Below are positions 1-5,731 of a stretch of 20,039 nt of DNA, one piece after another. The notes beneath the pieces were generated by a model. That model had not been told where the DNA came from. It was given only the letters and a program-made list of their open reading frames with translations, and did not search any database. The DNA comes from Actinoallomurus sp048498315 (GTDB lineage: Bacteria > Actinomycetota > Actinomycetes > Streptosporangiales > Streptosporangiaceae): the NCBI GenBank assembly GCA_048498315.1, contig JBEHYF010000096.1, forward strand, positions 1 to 20,039. Direction: 5' to 3'. The position numbers were made by a program, and so were the translations under genes. Each line of letters starts with the position of its first letter. The stretch's first letter is position 1.

Positions 1-204
1 ATCCGTCACTGCGTGCGGGCGCAGCCCCTGCTTGCCCTGGGGGCGGCCGAGCAGGTCCGCGTAGTGGGCGGTGGCCTGCCGGAACGCCTCGCCCTGGGCA
101 TCGGTCCAGACCAGCGTGCCGGTGTGCTTGTCGTACCGGTTGGTGCGGAAGTCGGCGACGGTGCGCTCGTGCGCGTCCGGGCGGTTTCCGTACCGACGGA
201 GCAC
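1..204 (-). pseudogene. Fragment of a quinol-dependent nitric oxide reductase large subunit, 5'-truncated
   Basis: The minus strand reads a protein-like stretch of about 68 codons running off the window edge, including the segments VADFRTNRYD, TGTLVWTDAQ and GLRPHAVTD. From memory this matches the periplasmic N-terminal domain of single-subunit quinol nitric oxide reductases (qNOR/NorZ), which reduce NO to N2O at a membrane haem/FeB site, just before the first conserved WTxW helix. In qNOR about 100 residues precede this segment (a membrane helix and a GSVxGHGAY-like motif). Here the frame is closed by a stop at 268-270 and none of that N-terminus can be read in any frame, because a radical SAM remnant begins at 294. 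The first usable start would be the GTG at 202-204, which has no ribosome binding site. I infer a decapitated gene. The downstream part lies outside the window, so its state is unknown. The family call rests on recalled similarity only. Confidence 0.55.
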
Positions 205-293
205 ATAGGAGGCGCTGCGGTCCCGGCGGCGGCACCGTGATCGCGCACCGTGGGCCGGGGCGGGTTCTCAGCACAAGAAGGGCTGGCTTCGAC

Positions 294-643
294 ATGCGTA
301 CGGTACGCAGATACCGTCAGGACTCCGCCGACCGCCCGTTCATCGTGATCTGGGAGGCGACGGCTTCCTGCCGATGTCGGCCGGGGACGTCCGTACCAAG
401 CCGCTGCCGGAGATCTACCGCACCTCGCCGCTGTTCACCGGCCTGCGCGACCCGGACCGGCTGAAGGGGCGCTGCGGCACCTGCGAGTTCCGCGCGATCT
501 GCGGTGACTCCCGCTCGCGTGCCTTCGGCGCGACTGGTGACCCCTATGCCGAGGAGCCCTGGTGCACCTACCGGCCAGGGGAGTTCCCCTACCAGGACGA
601 GGTGCGCGCGCTGGTGGCGGGCGAGGGCGGCACGCCAGGGTGA
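294..643 (+). pseudogene. Radical SAM/SPASM domain protein (TIGR04053-like) with large internal deletion
   Basis: The N-terminus starts at ATG 294 with an AGAAGGG ribosome binding site and reads DRPFIVIWEAT, the conserved start of TIGR04053-type radical SAM enzymes. The reading then jumps, in a different frame, to GFLPMSAGDVR at 362-394 and on through a SPASM region: CGTCEFRAIC, then RAFGATGDPYAEEPWC, ending at the stop 641-643. The missing central part, about 250-300 residues in the family, includes the CxxxCxxC cluster that binds the SAM [4Fe-4S] centre and the whole TIM barrel. The joint falls at 356-363, where GGCGACGG reads as the end of WEAT in one frame and as GDG of GDGFLP in the other. 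That suggests a deletion between short direct repeats. The product cannot be an active radical SAM enzyme. Intact relatives are implicated in haem-type or peptide modification chemistry, but the substrate is unknown. Confidence 0.82.
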
Positions 644-808
644 GCGGCGGCGTATCTCGCACGGGAGAACGTGCTCTCGAAGAAACGTCGCGACCGCACC
701 TGGCACGCCCGGCCTGACCGCCGTCGCTGGAGCGAGGGGCTCGGTCGCCGATTCCGCGGGAACATTTGTCCAAGACCGATGGCCGGCCGCCCATGCATGG
801 TCTTCTGC

Positions 809-1639
809 ATGAGTCAGTACGACGTTGAGCACTCGCATCGGATCCACGTGGTCCGCGACGGCCCGCGGCAGGCGCCGCCGCTGTTGCTCATCCACGGATC
901 GGGGGCCTCGAACGGCTTCTGGAGCCCGGTGGTCCCGGCACTCGCCGGCCGCCATCACGTCATCCGGGTCGACCTCCCGGGCTGCGGCCAGTCCCCGCCC
1001 CCACCGTCCTACGACGTGCCCGCGCAGGCGGGCCGGGTGGCGGCAGTGCTCGACGAGCTCGGCGTTCGCCACGTCGCCGTGGCCGGGCACTCCAGCGGCG
1101 GCTACGTCGCCACCGCGCTCGCCGAACAGCGCCCGGATCTGGTGAGCTCGATCGCGCTGGTCAGCACCGGCCCGAGTCCCGATGCGCTCCTTCCGCAGCC
1201 GCTCATCCTCCGGGTCCTGCTGGCCCCGCCTTTCGGCCCGCTGCTGTGGTCCAGGCGTTCGGACGCGATGAATCGCAATGCGATCATGGCGACGGCCGCG
1301 CGCCCGGTGGACATCCCGGACGACCTGATCGCCGAGCAACGAGGCACCACGTACCGCGCGTTCAGGTCGGTGTTGCGCGGGAACGCCGCGTACATCACCG
1401 AACGGAGCGTGCCCGAGCGTCTTGCCGCCCTCAGGGTGCCCGTGCTGGTGATCTTCGGTGGTGCCGACCCCCGCTGGGATCCGTCGTCGGCGCACCAGTA
1501 TGACGCGGTGCCGAACGCGCGGGTCGGGCTGCTGCCCGGCGTCGGGCACCTGCCCATGCTCGAAGCACCCGAGACGACCAGCGAACTGCTGCTGGGCTTC
1601 ACGGCGGCGGCCGCCGACGCCCCCGCCCGTGATCACTGA
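809..1639 (+). CDS. Alpha/beta hydrolase
   Basis: This is a 276-residue cytoplasmic alpha/beta-hydrolase-fold protein with a complete set of motifs. The oxyanion-hole HGSG is at 29-32, the nucleophile elbow GHSSG has Ser95, the acid is Asp220 in FGGADPRW, and His247 sits in PGVGHLPMLEAP. A cap region spans roughly residues 125-195. It belongs to the broad esterase, lactonase and C-C hydrolase group, and the substrate cannot be read from sequence. I chose the ATG at 809 because homologous folds begin just before the first strand. An ATG at 797 is also in frame, and the frame stays open back to 671 with non-conserved Arg-rich sequence. No clear ribosome binding site is visible. The AraC regulator starts 16 bases after its stop but has its own leaderless promoter, so the pair may be co-regulated without strict co-transcription. 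Confidence 0.9.
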   Translation: MSQYDVEHSHRIHVVRDGPRQAPPLLLIHGSGASNGFWSPVVPALAGRHHVIRVDLPGCGQSPPPPSYDVPAQAGRVAAVLDELGVRHVAVAGHSSGGYVATALAEQRPDLVSSIALVSTGPSPDALLPQPLILRVLLAPPFGPLLWSRRSDAMNRNAIMATAARPVDIPDDLIAEQRGTTYRAFRSVLRGNAAYITERSVPERLAALRVPVLVIFGGADPRWDPSSAHQYDAVPNARVGLLPGVGHLPMLEAPETTSELLLGFTAAAADAPARDH

Positions 1640-1643
1640 GGCC

Positions 1644-1658
1644 TAGACTGGTCACGTG
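1644..1658 (+). promoter_or_regulatory. Leaderless -10 element before the AraC-type gene
   Basis: TAGACT (1644-1649) fits the actinobacterial TANNNT -10 hexamer and is followed after six bases by the GTG start at 1656. That spacing is typical of transcripts that begin at the start codon. No Shine-Dalgarno sequence is present. The element begins five bases after the hydrolase stop codon. Confidence 0.5.
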
Positions 1659-2606
1659 CTGTCGGCCGGGACACCGTTCGACTGGGCGATGGTGGACGTC
1701 GCGGTCCCGCGCCCGTCAGGCCGGTTGCCGGGGATCCGCATGGCCGGGTTCCGCGCACGTGTCCCCGCACGCGTGGACATCGCCATGATCGCGCACCCGT
1801 CCGTCACCCTGCTCATCGACCTGAGCGATGGAGAAGGCGTCGTCTACGACGCTCATGGCCGGCGCGAGTGCGGCAGCGTCGTCGTCGGGCTCCTCCCCGG
1901 CGATCTTCGGGCGGCCAGTCGGCAGGCCGAGTGCCTGCAGATCCGGCTGGAGCCGGTCGCGGCGGCCGCGGTGCTCGGCGCATCGACCAGCGGCACGGTG
2001 GTGGCCCTTGAGGACGTCTGGGGCCGCGACGCCGGGCGGGCCGAGGACCGGCTGCGTGCCGCCACGTCGTGGGACGAACGCTTCGCGATCGCGATGGACA
2101 TCCTCCGCCGGCGGCTGGACGCCCGCCCAGCGGTCGATCCCGGGGTCGCCTACACCTGGCGGCGTATGCTCGCCAGCCGGGGGCGGGTGCGGGTCGACGG
2201 CCTGGCCGACGAGGTCGGCTGGAGCCGCAAGCGCCTGTGGTCCCGCTTCCGCTCCCAGCTCGGCATCACACCCAAACGCGCCGCACAGCTAGTGCGGTTC
2301 GACCGCGCCGCCCACCTTCTCGCCGCGGGGCGCGCCGCCGCCGACGTCGCCGCCGAATGCGGCTACGCCGACCAGTCCCACCTCCACAGCGAGGTCAAGA
2401 CGTTCGCCGGGCTCACCCCTGGGGCCGTGGCCGTCGCGCCGTGGCTCGCGATCGACGACGTCGCGTGGCCGACTTCATCGCCGGCCCGGCGCCGTGTGCC
2501 GGGTGGCGAGCGCGCCCCGGCCTTCGCAGAAGAGCCTGCCCGCGATGATGCGGCTGCCACGCGCCGCACGGATCGAGGAACCCGTCGCGCCGGCTCGCGA
2601 CGGTGA
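1656..2606 (+). CDS. AraC family transcriptional regulator
   Basis: This is a 316-residue protein with an effector-type N-terminal half and a C-terminal AraC/XylS DNA-binding domain at about 165-255. The first helix-turn-helix is around VDGLADEVGWSRKRLWSRF and is followed by GITPKRAAQLVRFDRAA. The second is around AADVAAECGYADQSHLHSEV, then FAGLTPGAV. The layout resembles actinobacterial AraC regulators with a DUF6597-like N-terminal domain; that assignment is inference. The start is GTG 1656, supported by the leaderless promoter. The last ~45 residues after VAWPT are Arg/Ala/Pro-rich and look like unselected read-through, so the ancestral stop may have been lost. Its target is not evident. 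The adjacent hydrolase is the obvious candidate, but no operator can be read. Confidence 0.88.
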   Translation: MLSAGTPFDWAMVDVAVPRPSGRLPGIRMAGFRARVPARVDIAMIAHPSVTLLIDLSDGEGVVYDAHGRRECGSVVVGLLPGDLRAASRQAECLQIRLEPVAAAAVLGASTSGTVVALEDVWGRDAGRAEDRLRAATSWDERFAIAMDILRRRLDARPAVDPGVAYTWRRMLASRGRVRVDGLADEVGWSRKRLWSRFRSQLGITPKRAAQLVRFDRAAHLLAAGRAAADVAAECGYADQSHLHSEVKTFAGLTPGAVAVAPWLAIDDVAWPTSSPARRRVPGGERAPAFAEEPARDDAAATRRTDRGTRRAGSRR

Positions 2607-2671
2607 CGTTCGCGTCGGCACGCGGACCCGTACGCGCTCCCGGCGCTGACGCCGCCGTCGGCGGGCTCGGC

Positions 2672-2713
2672 CGGCGGGCTCGGTGACGTCGCCGGCCGTC
2701 ACCGAGCCCGCCG
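2672..2713. terminator. 17-bp perfect hairpin between convergent genes
   Basis: The arms at 2672-2688 (CGGCGGGCTCGGTGACG) and 2697-2713 are exact inverted repeats around an 8-base loop. There is no T-tract on either strand, as is common for actinobacterial terminators. It lies in the 312-bp gap between the AraC gene (ends 2606) and the converging glycoside hydrolase (ends 2919), so it probably stops transcription in both directions. I see no gene in the rest of this gap. Confidence 0.7.
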
Positions 2714-2918
2714 ACCTCCGCAGGCGCCGTGGCGGGTCCGGCCCGCGCCCGCTCCCGCGCCGCGGTCGGCGCGGACGCGCCGGGCGCCATCGAGGCAACG
2801 CCCGCGGTTACCGGCCGCTCCAGCTCGATCCCATCCGCCAGGACCGTGCCTGGGGCCGCGGGTTTCCCGGCGACCTCAGCGTGCGGGCGGGCTTCCCGGC
2901 GGGCCCGGCATGCGGAGC

Positions 2919-4430
2919 TCAGAGCGTGAGGTACACCGGGGTGAGCGAGAGCGGCAGCCGGAGCCGGCCGTCGCGGACCTCGGCGGGCGGTGTCCCGCCG
3001 AGGGCGTCGACCGCCGTCACGGTGGCGGCGGGCCAGGGCAGGTCCACGGTGACCGGCGGCTCGTCCTCCCCGGCGAAGACGTCCCGCTGCTCCCACAGCA
3101 CGAGCAACGGCGGCCGGCCGGCTCGGTCCACCTCGAACGCGCGCACCGCCGGACGCCCCGGAACCTGCACCGGCGTCACCCGCTGGACGCCGGCCAGCCG
3201 CTCCGTCATCAAGGCGAACGTGTCCGCCGCCGGGTGCCGCACGCCGAGCGTGTCGCCGTCGTAGCCGAGCAGGGCGAGCTTGCCGAACATCAGGTGCATC
3301 ATCTGCCGCGGGTCGACCGCCGCGGGGACTTCCGGCGCGAGGTTCCAGTACACGGTGCGGCGGACGCCCGCGGCGAGCGCCAGCACGTTGGCCATGACGA
3401 GCTGCCGGCAGTTGATCCGGTGTCGCCTGGACTCCAGGTCGGGCGGGCAGCCGACGAGGAACATCCGCAGCCTCGGCGGAAGCTCCGCCATCCGGTCGTA
3501 CAGCGCGGTCATGGCACGCCGTTCGGGGGTGTCCTGCCGCTCGCGCGCCTTCAGCTCCTCGGTGCTCTGGGTCGCGGGCGCGTCGGCGAACACCGCGGCG
3601 AGCGTCTCGTACATGGCCGCCTCGGCCTCAGGGAACTCGAACGGGATCGGCGCGCCGTACTCACCGGCGACGATCGGCCTGGTGTAGCCGTGCGCGGCCA
3701 TCAGCCGCCGCGCGGTCGCGAGGTGCTCCGGCACGCGGGCGGCGTCGCCGTACAGGTGCACGTCGAACAGGTCGAACGCGTCCCGGCCGGCCGAGAGCAC
3801 GTGGTCGAAGAACGCGCGCGGCGGGTCGCCGTCCGCGGCGGTGAGCACGTCGTGGCCGCAGCCGCCGAGCACGACGGCCGCCGCCGGGTCGGCGCCCTTG
3901 ACCGCGGCGTACATGGCCGTGAGCTGGGCGACGTACTCCTCCGCCGTGCCGGCCCACAGCAGGTCGGTGTTGCTCGGCTCGTTGTCGCACTGCCAGTAGC
4001 GCACCCGCCCCGCGCAGCGGCGCACCACCGCGCGCACGAACGCGGCATACGCGCCCAGGTCGTGGGCCGGCGAGGGCGGCAGGAAGTCGGTCGGGGTGCG
4101 GGTAGCCCAGGGGGAGCTGGAGCACAGGGTGATCCATACCTCGACGTCGTCGTCGAGCTGCGCGAGGAGGGCGTCCACCGCCTCCCAGGTGTACCGGCCG
4201 GGCTCGGGCTCGACCTGCCCCCAGTACAGGTACGCCCGCACCAGCGTCGCGCCGAGCGCGCGGGCCTGCGGGACGAACTCGCCGGGCTTGCCGAACAGCC
4301 CGTAGCTGATGCCGCGCACGACGCCGAACCGGATCCCCGGCGGCTCGAACGCGCCGCCGCCCGCACCGCCGGCAGCGGTCGCGCTGCTCGCCCCCGTCCT
4401 GCCGGTCGTGTCGGACGTGATCTCGGACAT
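2919..4430 (-). CDS. Clan GH-A glycoside hydrolase (TIM-barrel, GH39/GH5-like), cytoplasmic
   Basis: This is a 503-residue protein with a (beta/alpha)8 glycosidase pattern. RAYLYWGQVEPEPGRYTWE at about 65-83 is the typical first strand and loop. CDNEPSN carries the putative acid/base Glu151 after the Asn that clan A conserves, and VAGEYGAP carries the putative nucleophile Glu257. An HLYGD strand lies at about 225-229. Residues 270-345 form a less usual helical insert. The C-terminal ~90 residues (PPLLVLWEQRD to PVYLTL) look like a beta-sandwich cap. There is no signal peptide, so it probably acts on imported oligosaccharides or a glycoside. The first ~25 residues are a disordered Gly/Ala/Thr tail. 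The ATG start at 4430 has a GGAG ten bases upstream. It is divergent from the TetR gene across 60 bp, which suggests control by that repressor. The exact GH family and substrate are uncertain. Confidence 0.8.
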   Translation of the reverse strand: MSEITSDTTGRTGASSATAAGGAGGGAFEPPGIRFGVVRGISYGLFGKPGEFVPQARALGATLVRAYLYWGQVEPEPGRYTWEAVDALLAQLDDDVEVWITLCSSSPWATRTPTDFLPPSPAHDLGAYAAFVRAVVRRCAGRVRYWQCDNEPSNTDLLWAGTAEEYVAQLTAMYAAVKGADPAAAVVLGGCGHDVLTAADGDPPRAFFDHVLSAGRDAFDLFDVHLYGDAARVPEHLATARRLMAAHGYTRPIVAGEYGAPIPFEFPEAEAAMYETLAAVFADAPATQSTEELKARERQDTPERRAMTALYDRMAELPPRLRMFLVGCPPDLESRRHRINCRQLVMANVLALAAGVRRTVYWNLAPEVPAAVDPRQMMHLMFGKLALLGYDGDTLGVRHPAADTFALMTERLAGVQRVTPVQVPGRPAVRAFEVDRAGRPPLLVLWEQRDVFAGEDEPPVTVDLPWPAATVTAVDALGGTPPAEVRDGRLRLPLSLTPVYLTL

Positions 4431-4447
4431 GTTTCATGGTCTCCAAA

Positions 4448-4463
4448 GTTTATGAGATAAAAC
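4448..4463. promoter_or_regulatory. Small palindrome in GH/TetR divergent intergenic region
   Basis: GTTTATGAGATAAAAC contains perfect 5-bp arms TTTAT and ATAAA (4449-4453 and 4457-4461) around GAG. It sits 18 bases upstream of the minus-strand hydrolase start, within a 60-bp AT-rich spacer in otherwise very GC-rich DNA. It is a plausible operator half for the divergent TetR protein. Confidence 0.4.
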
Positions 4464-4467
4464 ATAT

Positions 4468-4482
4468 GTATATAACGTATAC
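4468..4482. promoter_or_regulatory. Candidate TetR operator overlapping the tetR-type promoter
   Basis: GTATATAACGTATAC has exact 5-bp arms GTATA and TATAC with a 5-bp centre. It overlaps the -10 hexamer TATACT (4478-4483), which is followed after seven bases by the TetR ATG at 4491, a leaderless arrangement. A repressor bound here would block its own gene and probably the divergent glycoside hydrolase. This is the usual logic of divergent TetR pairs; the assignment is inference. Confidence 0.55.
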
Positions 4483-4490
4483 TCAAATCC

Positions 4491-5225
4491 ATGGGAGAGT
4501 CCACACCGGGCCTGGTTCCGCTGATCTGGAACCGGCCGCCGCCGCCTCCGCCCCGCCGTCGGGCGCTCGGCCGGGAGGAGATCGTGGCGGCCGCGATCGG
4601 CCTCGCCGACGAGGCCGGGGTCGACGCGCTCACCATGAAGGCGGTCGCTGCGCGGCTAGGCCCGTACACGCCGATGGCGCTCTACCGCTACGTGCACAAC
4701 AAGGAGGGCCTGGTCGACCTGATGCTCGACGCGGCGGCGGCCGAGATCGCGCTGCCCGCGCGGCCCGGCGACGACTGGCGCGCCGACCTGCGCGCCGTGG
4801 CCGGCGAGACCCGCCGGATGCTCGGCCGGCATCCCTGGTACGCCCTGCTGGTCCACACCCGTCCGCCGGCCGGCCCGCACCTCATGCGTCGTCTGGAGTT
4901 CATGCTCGCCGTCCTGGTCCGGCAGGGGGCCACTGTCGCGGAGGCGATGACGTACGCGGCGCTCCTCGACCGGCACGTGTTCGGCAGCGGGCTGCAGGAA
5001 GCGGAGGAGGCTCGGTTCGCCCGCCGCTACGGCCTGGACGACGGCGCGACCCTGTACGCCGCCATGGCGACGCTTCGCGACCTGGCCGCCGCCGACGGGA
5101 ACATGCCGCACCTCACCGGCTGGCTCGCACGTCCCGAGGGGGCCACGGCGGACGAGCAGTTCCTGCTCGGCCTGGGCTTCCTCCTCGACGGCATCGCCCG
5201 CCGCCTCTCCGCGTCCGGCGCCTGA
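4491..5225 (+). CDS. TetR/AcrR family transcriptional regulator
   Basis: This is a 244-residue repressor-type protein. A proline/arginine-rich N-terminal arm (residues 1-24) is followed by the TetR DNA-binding domain at about 25-75. Its helix 1 is REEIVAAAIGLADEAG, its HTH is LTMKAVAARLGPYTPMALYRYVHNKEGLVDLML, and the closing YRYVxNKEGL is characteristic. The C-terminal ligand-binding region (about 85-240) has the DWRADLRAVAGETRRMLGRHPWY pattern of the TetR_C_1-like subgroup, often linked to transport or drug-related genes. The start is ATG 4491, supported by a leaderless -10 element seven bases upstream. It is divergent from the glycoside hydrolase and probably represses both. The inducer is unknown. 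Confidence 0.92.
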   Translation: MGESTPGLVPLIWNRPPPPPPRRRALGREEIVAAAIGLADEAGVDALTMKAVAARLGPYTPMALYRYVHNKEGLVDLMLDAAAAEIALPARPGDDWRADLRAVAGETRRMLGRHPWYALLVHTRPPAGPHLMRRLEFMLAVLVRQGATVAEAMTYAALLDRHVFGSGLQEAEEARFARRYGLDDGATLYAAMATLRDLAAADGNMPHLTGWLARPEGATADEQFLLGLGFLLDGIARRLSASGA

Positions 5226-5279
5226 CCGGCACGCACGGCGGCGTGCGGACGGCCTTCCCGCGTGCGATCGGACGGCCGT

Positions 5280-5640
5280 TCAGAGGACGATGTCGGCGAG
5301 GCGGTCGAAGACCTCGTCCAGGCGGGCGAGCGTCGGCGTGAACACGATCTCGGTGATGCCGATCCCGGCGAACTCGTCGACGATGCCGCGGATCCGTTCT
5401 GGCGTGCCGACCGCGCTGTCGGCGATCGTGCCGGCCCGCTCGCCGGCGAAGGCGTAGTAGCTCCGCAGGTAGCGGTCGGACTCTTCGGTGAACCGCTCGT
5501 CGGTGCAGAAGTAGGCGAGTCCGGCCATGCGCGGCTCGCCGGACCGGCCGGCCTCCTCCCACGCGGGCGACCATCGGCTTCATCCGCGCGGTACCGCCGA
5601 AAGCCCGTCCAGCCCGCGGCCCACCGCACCGTACGGCGAG
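5280..5640 (-). pseudogene. C-terminal remnant of a luciferase-like (LLM) flavin/F420-dependent oxidoreductase
   Basis: The frame that stops at 5280 reads WEEAGRSGEPRMAGLAYF, then RYLRSYYAFAGERAGTIADS, then a C-terminal ITEIVFTPTLARLDEVFDRLAD. This is the characteristic end of the LLM class of FMN- or F420-dependent oxidoreductases, which usually have 280-340 residues. The frame is closed upstream by TGA at about 5578-5580. Just beyond, another frame gives RWAAGWTGF (about 5604-5630), which resembles the preceding part of the same family and implies a frameshift. Nothing further upstream encodes the missing ~200 residues that form the TIM barrel and cofactor site. The ATG at 5526-5528 would give only an 82-residue tail. 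I read this as a decayed fragment left by a deletion or by an insertion event replaced by the downstream gene. Confidence 0.75.
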
Positions 5641-5698
5641 GACCGGCAGGGGCGGGATCCGGACAAAAGCGGGGGGTCTACGGGGAGGGACATATCAC

Positions 5699-5731
5699 AT
5701 GTCGGCCTGCAAGACTCGGCGACATGGCTGA
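5699..5731 (+). CDS. Possible 10-residue leader peptide overlapping the next start
   Basis: ATG 5699 follows a good ribosome binding site (GGGAGGG, 5683-5689) by nine bases and opens a short frame, MSACKTRRHG. Its stop TGA at 5729-5731 lies three to five bases inside the next gene, whose ATG is at 5724. The main start has no ribosome binding site of its own, so translational coupling from this mini-ORF would explain its translation. The alternative is leaderless initiation from AAGACT (5711-5716), a weak -10. Confidence 0.3.
   Translation: MSACKTRRHG

Noticed and set aside
671..808. N-terminal extension of the alpha/beta hydrolase from position 671
   Set aside because: The extra 46 residues are Arg-rich and lack family similarity; the fold begins after ATG 809.
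317..1636. Long minus-strand open frame (439 codons) opposite the radical SAM remnant and hydrolase
   Set aside because: Arg/Gly/His-rich composition without motifs; it mirrors two recognisable plus-strand genes and is a GC-driven shadow.
2910..4460. 516-codon plus-strand open frame
   Set aside because: Antisense to the clan-A glycosidase with both catalytic motifs; composition is typical of shadow frames.
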